DNA of 64,000 nt from Bacteroidia bacterium (GTDB lineage Bacteria; Bacteroidota; Bacteroidia; Bacteroidales; Prolixibacteraceae), in NCBI GenBank assembly GCA_025358025.1, contig JANYKW010000099.1:1-64000 (forward strand). Reading direction: 5' to 3'. The notes under the pieces were generated by a model. The model ran no database searches. It was not told the DNA's origin and saw only the letters and a list, made by a program, of their open reading frames with translations. The first letter of the stretch is position 1. Every line of letters starts with the position of its first letter. A program made the translations under genes and the position numbers. Shown here in pieces: positions 56,195-64,000 of this stretch.

Positions 56195-57037
56195 ATGTCA
56201 ATCCATTTCGAAGAACGTTTCGCTTCACATCCTTCCGATGTTAAACATTACGATACCCAGCAGCTTAGGGATCATTTCCTGATTGAAACGGTAATGGAAG
56301 CCGGTAAGATTCACCTGGTCTATTCCCATTATGACCGTTACATTGCCGGTGGTGCCGTACCGATTGGCGGTTCCCTTGAACTTACTGCAATTGAGCCGCT
56401 GAAAGCACCATTTTTCTGCTACCGCCGGGAACTGGGTGTTATCAATGTTGGAGGCAAAGGGTCAGTAACAGTCGATGGTAAGGGATATTCCCTCGATTTT
56501 AAGGAGGCACTCTACATCGGGAAGGGTTCAGAGAAGATTTTCTTTAGTTCGGAGGATCCGGCTCAACCTGCACGCTTTTACCTGAACTCCACGCCGGCAC
56601 ATAAGGAGCTGCCTACGCGGCATATTACCCTGAAAGATGCCAACGTTCTTCAGATGGGATCACAGCAAACTTCCAACGAAAGACAGATTAATCAGCTGCT
56701 GATCAGTAAAGTCGTTGAAACCTGCCAGCTGCAAATGGGAATGACAGCGTTGCGGCCAGGAAGTGTCTGGAACACCATGCCAGCTCACACGCACAGTCGC
56801 AGAATGGAAGTTTACTTCTATTTTAACGTACCTGAAGGTCAGTCGATCTGTCATTTTATGGGGCAGCCTCAGGAGACACGCCACATCTGGCTGGTTAACG
56901 AACAGGCAGTCATTTCTCCCAACTGGTCAATTCATGCTGCAGCCGGTACCTCAAATTACATCTTTATTTGGGGAATGGCTGGTGAGAACCTCGATTATGC
57001 CGATATGGATGTTGTACAACCCAACCAACTCAAATAA
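56195..57037 (+). CDS. kduI: 5-dehydro-4-deoxy-D-glucuronate isomerase
   Basis: Converts 5-keto-4-deoxyuronate, released by pectate lyases and GH105, to 3-deoxy-D-glycero-2,5-hexodiulosonate. It is a 280-residue double cupin in the cytoplasm. The metal site is visible in [16 protein letters not shown] (two His and a Glu) and in NWSIHAAAG. The opening [23 protein letters not shown] is characteristic. It is the first gene of the kdu run, and kduD begins two bases after its stop. Confidence 0.96.
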   Translation: MSIHFEERFASHPSDVKHYDTQQLRDHFLIETVMEAGKIHLVYSHYDRYIAGGAVPIGGSLELTAIEPLKAPFFCYRRELGVINVGGKGSVTVDGKGYSLDFKEALYIGKGSEKIFFSSEDPAQPARFYLNSTPAHKELPTRHITLKDANVLQMGSQQTSNERQINQLLISKVVETCQLQMGMTALRPGSVWNTMPAHTHSRRMEVYFYFNVPEGQSICHFMGQPQETRHIWLVNEQAVISPNWSIHAAAGTSNYIFIWGMAGENLDYADMDVVQPNQLK

Positions 57038-57039
57038 AT

Positions 57040-57834
57040 ATGAACGACCTTTTTGACTTAACCGGGAAGGTAGCCCTGATCACCGGAGGAACACACGGAA
57101 TAGGAATGGCTATTGCAAAAACACTTGGAGCTGCCGGCGCCAAAATATGTGTCAATGACCTGTCAGACGAAAAACTGGAAGCCTGCAAAACGGAATATGC
57201 CAAGGTCGGCCTCGACGTTTTTACACTCAATTTTGATGTTACCAGTGAAGATGCTGTTGACTTGGGAATTTCTACCATTGAAAAAGAGGTGGGACCCGTA
57301 GATATTCTCGTAAACAACGCAGGAATTATTAAACGTGTGCCCATCCTTGACATGAAGGTTAGTGATTTTAAGCTGGTGCTTGATATTGACCTGGTTGCTC
57401 CCCTGATTATTGCCAAACGGGTTGCTCCTGGAATGATCGCACGCCGTTTTGGAAAAATTATCAACATGTGCTCGATGATGAGCGTTTATGGTCGCAATTC
57501 TGTATCTGCCTATGCTTCGGCCAAAGGTGGACTCAAACTCCTTACAGCCAATATGTGCTGCGAATGGGCCAAATACAACGTTCAGATCAATGGCATTGGT
57601 CCTGGTTACATTGCGACTTCTCAAACTGCCGACATCAGGCTCAATGGTCATCCATTCAATGACCTGGTCATGACACGCACACCTGCCGGCCGTTGGGGTG
57701 AACCTGAAGATGTGGGTAATGCTGCCCTGTTTCTTGCTTCAAAAGCAAGTGACTTTGTGAACGGGCATGTGCTCTATGTTGATGGTGGAATTTTGGCTAA
57801 TTTCGGATATGTAAAAGGCGAAAACGAAATTTAA
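57040..57834 (+). CDS. kduD: 2-dehydro-3-deoxy-D-gluconate 5-dehydrogenase
   Basis: Short-chain dehydrogenase that reduces 3-deoxy-D-glycero-2,5-hexodiulosonate to 2-keto-3-deoxygluconate with NAD(P)H. It has the cofactor motif ITGGTHGIGMAIA, NNAGIIKRVP, the catalytic serine region NMCSMMSVYG and YASAKGG with Tyr and Lys. The ending DGGILANFGYVKGENEI is typical of KduD. The length of 264 residues is normal. It lies two bases after kduI and four before kdgK. Confidence 0.94.
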   Translation: MNDLFDLTGKVALITGGTHGIGMAIAKTLGAAGAKICVNDLSDEKLEACKTEYAKVGLDVFTLNFDVTSEDAVDLGISTIEKEVGPVDILVNNAGIIKRVPILDMKVSDFKLVLDIDLVAPLIIAKRVAPGMIARRFGKIINMCSMMSVYGRNSVSAYASAKGGLKLLTANMCCEWAKYNVQINGIGPGYIATSQTADIRLNGHPFNDLVMTRTPAGRWGEPEDVGNAALFLASKASDFVNGHVLYVDGGILANFGYVKGENEI

Positions 57835-57838
57835 AAAT

Positions 57839-58873
57839 ATGGAAAAAGTCATCACATTTGGAGAGGTAATGTTGCGACTTGCAACACCGGGATTTGAACG
57901 TTTCGGACAGTCCGGAAATCTGAGTGCTACATTTGGAGGTGGAGAGGCAAACGTAGCTGTCACGCTGGCAAATTTCGGGATAGAAGCTAAATTTATCACC
58001 CGCTTACCTCAAAATGAAATTGCCGATGCCTGTATCCGTGAGTTGAGGGGGTTCGGGGTTGATGTTTCCGGAATTCTCAGAGGCGGTGAGCGTATGGGCA
58101 TCTATTTTCTGGAAGCCGGATCCGTGAGCAGGGCAAGTAAAGTTATCTACGATCGTTCCGGATCCTCGATAGCCGAAATTAAATCCGGAATGATTGACTG
58201 GAATAAGATTTTTGATGAAGCTACCTGGTTTCACTGGACCGGTATTACACCGGCCATTTCGCAGGGTGCCGCGGAGGTATGCCTTGAAGCCATCAAGGAA
58301 GCCAACAAAAGAGGTATCATGGTATCCACAGATTTGAATTATCGCAAAAATCTGTGGAAATATGGCAAGCAGGCCCATGAAGTAATGCCATCACTGGTTG
58401 CAGGCTGCGATGTGATATTAGGCAATGAAGAGGATGCTGCGATGGCCTTGAATATCCATCCGGATGGGGTAGATGTGACTGCGGGACACGTTGAGGCAGA
58501 TGCCTATCTTTCTGTTTCACAAAAGGTAAAGACTCAGTTTCCACGATGCAAAACGGTGATTACCACCCTGCGCGGTTCTGTCAGCGCCAGCCACAATTCG
58601 TGGAGCGGCGTTTTATATGATGGCAAAAAATTGTACAAGAGTGCAACCTATCAGATCACCCATATTGTCGACCGGGTGGGCGGTGGGGATTCCTTTATGG
58701 GTGGATTGATCTATGGATTACTGACCTACCGGAACGATATGCAGGTTGCATTGGATTTCGCAGTGGCTGCATCGTGTCTCAAACACACGATCTACGGCGA
58801 CTATAACCGGGTAACTGTCTCAGAAGTCGGGAAACTCATGGGGGGAGACTCCTCTGGCCGGGTCTCACGCTAA
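57839..58873 (+). CDS. kdgK: 2-keto-3-deoxygluconate kinase (PfkB family)
   Basis: Phosphorylates 2-keto-3-deoxygluconate to KDPG. This is a 344-residue ribokinase-fold enzyme with FGEVMLRLATPGFERFGQS at the N-terminus, the substrate region FGGGEANVAVTLANFG, STDLNYRKNLW, and the PfkB anion hole VDRVGGGDSFMGGLIYGL near residue 280, in which the aspartate is the base. The context between kduD and eda supports KDG rather than fructose as substrate. Confidence 0.93.
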   Translation: MEKVITFGEVMLRLATPGFERFGQSGNLSATFGGGEANVAVTLANFGIEAKFITRLPQNEIADACIRELRGFGVDVSGILRGGERMGIYFLEAGSVSRASKVIYDRSGSSIAEIKSGMIDWNKIFDEATWFHWTGITPAISQGAAEVCLEAIKEANKRGIMVSTDLNYRKNLWKYGKQAHEVMPSLVAGCDVILGNEEDAAMALNIHPDGVDVTAGHVEADAYLSVSQKVKTQFPRCKTVITTLRGSVSASHNSWSGVLYDGKKLYKSATYQITHIVDRVGGGDSFMGGLIYGLLTYRNDMQVALDFAVAASCLKHTIYGDYNRVTVSEVGKLMGGDSSGRVSR

Positions 58874-58912
58874 TCACCGAATCTGTAATTTGTAAACTGT
58901 AATTGATATATC

Positions 58913-59587
58913 ATGGCACGTTTTAAAAGATTAAAGGTTCTCAACACACTCGTTGACACTGGAATAGTTCCCTTGTACTATCACAAGAATGCTGAAGTGG
59001 TTAAAAATGTTGTAAAAGCCTGCTATTCTGGTGGTGCGAGAGTTTTTGAATTTACCAACAGGGGCGATTTTGCACATGAAGTCTTTGCCGAAGTGAACAA
59101 ATGGTGTGCTGGCGAATGTCCGGAGATGATTATGGGTGTCGGATCTGTTGTAGATGCTTCAACTGCTGCACTTTACATTCAGTTGGGAGCCAATTTTATT
59201 GTTTCCCCAAGCCTGAATCCGGATATGGCGAAGGTATGCAACCGTCGCAAAATTGCCTGGATGCCCGGTTGCGGCACGCTTTCAGAAATCAATATGGCAG
59301 AAGAACTGGGATGTGAGATTGTAAAGATCTTTCCCGGGAAAGAGATAGGCGGCCCCTCCTTTGTAAAAGCTATCCTGGCGCCTTGTCCCTGGACAAGCAT
59401 CATGCCTTCCGGTGGAGTCACTCCCGACAGGGAAAACCTCAAATCATGGTTTAATGCAGGAGTTGCATGTGTTGGATTAGGTTCGCAACTCACTCCTGCA
59501 GAAGTAATTGCATCCGGAAATTTTGGCTTTATCGAACAGAAAGTAAAGGAGGCGATCGCGATCGTGAAAGAAATAAGGAATATTTAA
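58913..59587 (+). CDS. eda: KDPG/KHG aldolase
   Basis: Cleaves 2-keto-3-deoxy-6-phosphogluconate to pyruvate and glyceraldehyde 3-phosphate, completing the pectin uronate route. It is a 224-residue class I aldolase barrel with the general-base glutamate in VFEFTNRG, VGSVVDASTAALYIQLGANFIVSP, and the Schiff-base lysine in CEIVKIFPG near residue 142, then IMPSGGVTPDRENL. It follows kdgK by 39 bases. The convergent DUF1097 gene ends ten bases away. Confidence 0.94.
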   Translation: MARFKRLKVLNTLVDTGIVPLYYHKNAEVVKNVVKACYSGGARVFEFTNRGDFAHEVFAEVNKWCAGECPEMIMGVGSVVDASTAALYIQLGANFIVSPSLNPDMAKVCNRRKIAWMPGCGTLSEINMAEELGCEIVKIFPGKEIGGPSFVKAILAPCPWTSIMPSGGVTPDRENLKSWFNAGVACVGLGSQLTPAEVIASGNFGFIEQKVKEAIAIVKEIRNI

Positions 59588-59597
59588 AGCCGCCCAA

Positions 59598-60125
59598 TCA
59601 TTTGGCCATCTTTATTACTGCCTTTTCGTATAAACCACGCAGCCATACTGTAACTACTCCGTAAACCATGCCTATGGCACAATAAAGCAGAATGACAGTT
59701 GCTGAAGTGCCCATTGTGGCATTTGGAATATAGTTCATAAAGGCAAAGAATACCGCGGAAGAGACAAATAATGCCGGCACAAAATCAATGAGTGAATGTG
59801 CCCGCTCCATGGAACACATAGGAATCACGATGACGAAAACTGCAAGCGGTACCGCCCAGAATCCCGTAGAACCAAGTAATCCGGCCAATTTAATGATCAG
59901 TATGGCAGCTATAATTCCCATTACATAACCCAGAAAAGTGCGCGCGCCACCTTTTAAGGTGCATCCTGCCATAAAATACATGGCCCACGCCTGGAAGGTG
60001 ACCCAGCCAAATCCTTTGTTGGCGGCAATAGGCAGATAAGGACTAATAAACTGATCCAATGCTACAAAAGTACAAGCCAGAAATCCGATAAAGACCGGAA
60101 TAACAATAAATTTTTTGAAATCCAT
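59598..60125 (-). CDS. DUF1097 membrane protein
   Basis: A 175-residue inner-membrane protein of five or six hydrophobic segments, with FGWVTFQAWAMYFMAGCTLKGG and ARTFLGYVMGIIAAILI, a pattern of the DUF1097 family (YcdZ-like). The function is unknown; relatives are sometimes placed near sugar or amino-acid genes. It is convergent with eda and so is not part of that operon. It has its own leader of about 290 bases shared divergently with the sheath gene. Confidence 0.75.
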   Translation of the reverse strand: MDFKKFIVIPVFIGFLACTFVALDQFISPYLPIAANKGFGWVTFQAWAMYFMAGCTLKGGARTFLGYVMGIIAAILIIKLAGLLGSTGFWAVPLAVFVIVIPMCSMERAHSLIDFVPALFVSSAVFFAFMNYIPNATMGTSATVILLYCAIGMVYGVVTVWLRGLYEKAVIKMAK

Positions 60126-60335
60126 GATTTTAAAAGTTTGGTGGTTTTGTTAAAACAATAATTAGTTTGTCGTCATGAACAAAAAGAGTCATTTTTTTTG
60201 AGGTTTCCTAATAAATCCTTGCATAAACTAAGCATAAATTTTAAAAAATAGAAAAATAGAAATTCCACATTTTGCATATCCTGTTGGTAATCCTGTCTCC
60301 TCTAGATTCAAATAAATTTTATCACATGGGAAGTT

Positions 60336-60381
60336 GATTTTTTTCAATTTCATCGGGTTACCTTTTTGCCTAAATCAAGAT
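60336..60381 (+). promoter_or_regulatory. Shared upstream element, copy A (before the sheath gene)
   Basis: T-run, then gggttacctttttgcctaaa and tcaagat. It matches copy B at 61918-61963: the core acctttttgcc is identical, and the 22 bases from there differ at three positions. It ends 36 bases before the sheath ATG. The nttaacc/ggaacc-T-run form resembles an ECF-sigma -35 region, which is inference. Confidence 0.6.
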
Positions 60382-60417
60382 AAACAGTTGTAATCTTCAG
60401 AGGATAAATTACCGGTG

Positions 60418-61875
60418 ATGGACCCTTATTCAAAGCCGGAAACTAATAATTCTATGGTTATGCTTAATTATCAAGGTCCCGGGATTTATTCCGATGAGAT
60501 TTCAGACGTTGCTCCATCTGTGGTGGAAGTCGAAACTGCTTTACCTGCCTTTGTAGGATACACCGCCAAAGCCTCCAGGAAACTAACCAACGATTTATTG
60601 CTGATTCCTACCAAAATTAATTCAATGAGGGAGTTCGAAATTGTATTCGGACTCCCTTATGAAAATGAGATTGAAGTTGCAATTACGTCAGGTGGTTCAG
60701 AAGGAAAACTCCTGGCAAGTTTCAAAGAATCATCCTTGCAGTATATCCTGTACTACAGCGTGAAGATCTATTTTGAAAATGGAGGTGGTCCCTGTTATAT
60801 CCTTTCCGTTGATACATATCAGAATCCACAACGGGTATTATTGAGAAAAAATCCCGGCTCCCAGCACAATGGACTTCTTGATGGTCTGAACAAGTTATAT
60901 GAAATTGCGGATGTCTCCCTGATTGTAATTCCTGAAGCGGTTAAACTTTCTGTTCAAGAATACTCCTTCCTGGTTCAGGCTGCTTTGTTGCAATGTCACA
61001 CCCTGGAGAACCGGTTTGCAATTTTCGATCTCTACAATGGAGACCTCAATAGTCCGGATTTAAGCCTTAACAGAGGTTTATTCGGAGGAAATTACCTGAA
61101 TTATGGGACCGCTTATTATCCGTTTGTCAGTACTACAATAAATTCTTATGTAAATACAGAAGGATCTAATGTAAAAGTAACCTATTCAGGTGAAGTGGCC
61201 AGCTTTGGTCAGCTGAAAAAGAGAAGCAGCCAACTTTACAAATTTGTAAAGAATGAGCTAAAAAATAGATTTGTTGACCTGCCTTCTTGCGGTGCAGTTG
61301 CCGGTGCATACGTTACTTCAGATAAAAACAGGGGTGTGTGGAAATCTCCTGCAAATTTGAATTTGTCATGTGTCAGGGAACCTTTGGTCAAAATCGACAA
61401 CTACTGTTCCGATATTCAGAATATTGATCCCGATACCGGGAAATCGATGAACAGTATCCGTGCCTCTTCAGAAAAAGGAACTTTGCTGTGGGGGGCCAGA
61501 ACATTGTCCATTGATAACAACGAAGACCGTTATGTTTCTGCCCGTCGCTTCATCATTATGGTAAGGGAATCGATCAGGACTTCCACCAGCTGGGTGGTTT
61601 TCGAACCCAATGATTCCTGCACCTGGTTGAAAATATGCAGGACAATTGAGAATTATCTTAGTAGTAAATGGATGGATGGGGCACTTGCCGGTGTTACACC
61701 TCAACAAGCATTTTATGTAAAAAGTGGTCTGGGTATCACCATGAGTGCACAGGATATTCAAGCTGGAAGAATTATCGTTGAGGTAGGATTGGCTGTGCTT
61801 GCTCCTGCTGAGTTTACAGTCTTCAGGTTTTCACATCAGCTGAATTTGACAAAAAGCTATTTATCAAGGGCCTGA
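60418..61875 (+). CDS. Contractile injection system tail sheath protein
   Basis: A 485-residue phage-tail-sheath-like protein that forms the contractile outer tube of a phage tail, T6SS-iii or extracellular injection system. The opening GIYSDEISDVAPSVVEVETALPAFVGYTAKA is the standard sheath N-terminus. The C-terminal core shows RRFIIMVRESIRTSTSWVVFEPND, SKWMDGALAGVTPQQAFYVK and GLAVLAPAEFTVFRFSHQL. No tube, spike, AAA+ or further baseplate genes are beside it apart from the gp25-like gene at 62067. ATG 60418 is chosen over the GTG at 60415. It may be part of a dispersed system or a relic under its own promoter. Confidence 0.9.
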   Translation: MDPYSKPETNNSMVMLNYQGPGIYSDEISDVAPSVVEVETALPAFVGYTAKASRKLTNDLLLIPTKINSMREFEIVFGLPYENEIEVAITSGGSEGKLLASFKESSLQYILYYSVKIYFENGGGPCYILSVDTYQNPQRVLLRKNPGSQHNGLLDGLNKLYEIADVSLIVIPEAVKLSVQEYSFLVQAALLQCHTLENRFAIFDLYNGDLNSPDLSLNRGLFGGNYLNYGTAYYPFVSTTINSYVNTEGSNVKVTYSGEVASFGQLKKRSSQLYKFVKNELKNRFVDLPSCGAVAGAYVTSDKNRGVWKSPANLNLSCVREPLVKIDNYCSDIQNIDPDTGKSMNSIRASSEKGTLLWGARTLSIDNNEDRYVSARRFIIMVRESIRTSTSWVVFEPNDSCTWLKICRTIENYLSSKWMDGALAGVTPQQAFYVKSGLGITMSAQDIQAGRIIVEVGLAVLAPAEFTVFRFSHQLNLTKSYLSRA

Positions 61876-61917
61876 ATCGGTCTCAAATATATTTTAATTT
61901 TTTTTTCAAAGAAAGAT

Positions 61918-61963
61918 CATTTTTTTTCATTTTTCCGGGGAACCTTTTTGCCCAAGTCAGGAT
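61918..61963 (+). promoter_or_regulatory. Shared upstream element, copy B (before the gp25-like gene)
   Basis: T-run followed by ccggggaacctttttgccca and agtcaggat. It is the second copy of the element seen before the sheath gene. It ends 103 bases before the gp25-like ATG, so the distance to the start is longer than for copy A. The presence of a separate copy suggests that each gene is transcribed on its own under the same control. Confidence 0.6.
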
Positions 61964-62066
61964 TAATAATACAACTGCATGGCTGTTTTAGTCTGAATAC
62001 CCTTAAAGATCACTTTCAGGCAGATAAACTTGCTATACAATAATTATTGCTTTATAGCTACTATAT

Positions 62067-62522
62067 ATGAATGAACTTGAGCAGACCCAGGCCTATGCGT
62101 CGGTTGAAGGCAAGAGATGGAATTTTCCATCTCAATCTGTCCCTGAAACCAGCGAAAGCAGAATGACAGCAGAAGAGGAAGCCATTCAGGATAGTCTGAA
62201 AGTATTATTGGCAACACTTTCCGTCGAGCGGTTTGTAAAACCTAAATACGAACTCGGGAGGCACGACATAATTTTCAGGCCGATGAGTTCTGTCACAAAA
62301 ACATTGTTGAAAGATCATATTAAATATTCCATCCTGTTCATTTTGTCACGGATTAGCTTGCTTTCCCTGGAGTTGGATACCGCATCTGAGCATGAAGGGA
62401 AAATGAGTATTAAACTTGAATACCTCGTCAGATCTACTAATTCAAGAAACAACCTCGTATTTCCTTTTTTCAGGACAGATAGAAGCAATGTCATCGCAGC
62501 CGTGGAGTTTAGTAACAGTTAG
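62067..62522 (+). CDS. GPW/gp25-like baseplate wedge protein
   Basis: A 151-residue protein with a disordered N-terminus (about 1-30) and a gp25/TssE-like core: EEEAIQDSLKVLLATLSVERF, a proline-centred FVKPKYELG turn, then FRPMSSVTKTLLKDHIKYSILF and LEYLVRSTNSRNNLVFPF. gp25 proteins join sheath to baseplate in contractile tails. The match is by pattern, so the family call is moderate; the sheath gene just upstream strengthens it. The convergent membrane-protein gene ends four bases away. Confidence 0.7.
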   Translation: MNELEQTQAYASVEGKRWNFPSQSVPETSESRMTAEEEAIQDSLKVLLATLSVERFVKPKYELGRHDIIFRPMSSVTKTLLKDHIKYSILFILSRISLLSLELDTASEHEGKMSIKLEYLVRSTNSRNNLVFPFFRTDRSNVIAAVEFSNS

Positions 62523-62526
62523 TAAT

Positions 62527-64000
62527 TCACTCCTTCACCATAGGCACCTCATTTTTATCACTTTTTAACTTCTTGGTATAATAGAATGATACTCCAAGGA
62601 TAATTAGTCCGACAAAAATAAAGGCAATAATACGGTAACCTACACCCATCTTGGAGATGTCGAACATAAAAAGATGAATTACTGCTGCAACAAGAGTCAG
62701 AAATGCCAGCCACCGGTATTTAGCATTTTTCAGAATGGCACTCATCACCATGTAGGTAACAGCAGCCAATCCCCATGAAATAGTAATGTATTCCTGAGCT
62801 ACCGCATTGTATAGCATGAACAACATAGAAAAGAATGTGATCACCAGGTAAAAGTTACGGATTGCACCGGTCTTGAGATCAAGTCTTTTCTGTTGCCAGT
62901 TTAATATTCGGGCGGAAGCAATTGCAATCAGCGTGAAGGAGATGTTGTAAGTATCAATCGATTTGGTCGTGATCAGATAGGCAAGCAGAATAACGGTATA
63001 CAATGAGGTGTTCATCAGTACAATAAGGTTTGACCTGAACCAGATCGCGATTGCCAGAACTACCATACTTTGCCAGGCCAGAAAAAGGAAAGATCCCGGT
63101 AAATCGGAGTACCCATAAACTGCAATGCTCAGTGCCATAAATCCAAAGTTGACATAAAAGAATGAGTCGAATCTGCTCTCAATCTTGTAGTTCAATACAA
63201 TAGAATAGATAAGGCACATCAATGAAATTCCCAGGAAAATAAAAAGATAATTTTTGGAATAGAAGGTCAGTACAACAAGCATCAATATAACAGAAAATGC
63301 GATACTGTTTAGAATGACTGTTGCATTGCAAACTTCAGCCGAAAGTTTCCCATTTTGTTTCAGAAATGGCACGACAGAATATATTCCGCCATACAGCAAG
63401 AGGTAAACAAGGTTAAACTGGGGTGTTGCCACAGCACCCACCGGATGACCCATCATAGGATTCCCGATAAGCCACAGGGTATGACCGATATAAACCATAA
63501 AAATAGAGAGGATCAGCAGTGTATCCCAGCCATTCTTATTTAGCAGGTATACTACTGCTGCAGTAGCTACCACAAATAGCGATAAGGTAACCTGCGTTTG
63601 ATCTGCTAAGAGTGCTGTAAGTATCAGTAATCCATAAGCTATAAAGCCCATCAACTGCGACTTTGAGGTGTCGGCTTTGTAAAAAAGAAATCCTACAGAG
63701 CCGAGCAGCAAAATGAGAACGATCCATAAATTATTTACAGCCGGAATGTCAATAAAGAAATGGAGTCTTAGTAAAGCGTAGTAAATCAGTAAATGGGCGC
63801 ATATATTGAACATAAATGCCATATAGCTCAGACTCTTCTTTAAAATCCCTGACAGGAAAAACGTCAAGGCTGCAGAGGCAATTCCCAACACAAAAGCAGT
63901 AATACCTCCAAAGATATTATTCACAAAGAGCATGGTGAAAATCATCCCAAGAAGTAAAACGGAACTGCCAATCCACGCAAGTCCATGCTCAAAAACCTTT
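62527..64000 (-). CDS. DUF2339-type polytopic membrane protein (5' cut by window edge)
   Basis: At least 490 residues of almost continuous membrane helices (about fourteen). The frame stays open beyond ATG 63945 to the window edge (KVFEHGLAWIGSSVLLLGM), so the real start is outside. Long DUF2339 proteins have this layout, with a repeated helix-pair pattern and an opening of the type WIG-x-LLLG. The function is unknown. A short basic C-terminus (KKLKSDKNEVPMVKE) closes the protein. It converges with the gp25-like gene with only four bases between. Confidence 0.75.
   Translation of the reverse strand, partial: KVFEHGLAWIGSSVLLLGMIFTMLFVNNIFGGITAFVLGIASAALTFFLSGILKKSLSYMAFMFNICAHLLIYYALLRLHFFIDIPAVNNLWIVLILLLGSVGFLFYKADTSKSQLMGFIAYGLLILTALLADQTQVTLSLFVVATAAVVYLLNKNGWDTLLILSIFMVYIGHTLWLIGNPMMGHPVGAVATPQFNLVYLLLYGGIYSVVPFLKQNGKLSAEVCNATVILNSIAFSVILMLVVLTFYSKNYLFIFLGISLMCLIYSIVLNYKIESRFDSFFYVNFGFMALSIAVYGYSDLPGSFLFLAWQSMVVLAIAIWFRSNLIVLMNTSLYTVILLAYLITTKSIDTYNISFTLIAIASARILNWQQKRLDLKTGAIRNFYLVITFFSMLFMLYNAVAQEYITISWGLAAVTYMVMSAILKNAKYRWLAFLTLVAAVIHLFMFDISKMGVGYRIIAFIFVGLIILGVSFYYTKKLKSDKNEVPMVKE

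Overview
The window comes from a Bacteroidota chromosome, most likely a free-living or plant-polymer-degrading member of Bacteroidales/Marinilabiliales. The evidence is a SusC/SusD pair, a hybrid two-component regulator fused to an AraC domain, an OstA-like/SurA outer-membrane operon, DUF2795, DUF5063 and DUF4395 proteins, a TAnnTTTG-type -7 box, and no clear Shine-Dalgarno sequences. I assigned the group from gene content only; no search was run.

Layout. (1) 1-13.9 kb is housekeeping: the tail of an unknown gene, a LolD/MacB-type ABC ATPase, a PduO-type cobalamin adenosyltransferase, a DUF2795 protein, a leftward run guaB - SurA-like protein - surA - ostA-like, then rightward recQ, DUF5063, a DEDD exonuclease, an RlmI-type methyltransferase and a DEAD-box helicase. 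This block ends in a 62-bp inverted repeat that serves convergent genes. (2) 13.9-34.5 kb is a leftward accessory block: a sialidase-fold protein, a DUF4395 protein, a doubled class II aldolase with an uncharacterised secreted partner, a clan GH-A hydrolase, a TerC transporter, a Tat-exported Gfo/Idh/MocA oxidoreductase, GH31, GH29, GH10, a TolB-like propeller and two heparinase II/III-fold proteins. It also holds three broken genes: an internally deleted SGNH hydrolase, an N-terminal stump of a heparinase paralogue, and the tail of a REP-associated transposase. (3) 34.5-55.0 kb runs rightward and is a pectin utilisation locus: DUF4350-like protein, hybrid two-component sensor, GH105, SusC, SusD, a truncated secreted ORF, a three-module PL10-GH140-like-esterase enzyme, CE8 pectin methylesterase, GH43 and GH28. 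(4) 55.0-59.6 kb is the intracellular end of the pathway: a leftward LacI-type regulator facing kduI-kduD-kdgK-eda, with a palindromic operator in the shared promoter. (5) 59.6-64 kb holds a DUF1097 membrane protein, an isolated contractile-injection sheath gene, an isolated gp25-like baseplate gene, and a DUF2339-type membrane protein cut by the window edge.

How the parts work together. Pectin methylester is removed by CE8 and acetyl groups probably by the esterase module. The backbone is cut by PL10 and GH28. Side chains and co-occurring hemicellulose are handled by GH43, GH10, GH29, GH31 and the GH140-like module. SusCD imports the oligomers, GH105 releases the unsaturated uronate, and kduI-kduD-kdgK-eda carry it to pyruvate and glyceraldehyde 3-phosphate. 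The hybrid sensor probably controls the SusCD limb and the LacI-type protein the kdu limb.

The points most worth a second look are the orphan sheath/gp25 pair with a shared upstream element, the three-module pectinase, the aldolase whose second domain has lost all metal and catalytic residues, and the cluster of partial gene deletions between 26 and 33 kb.
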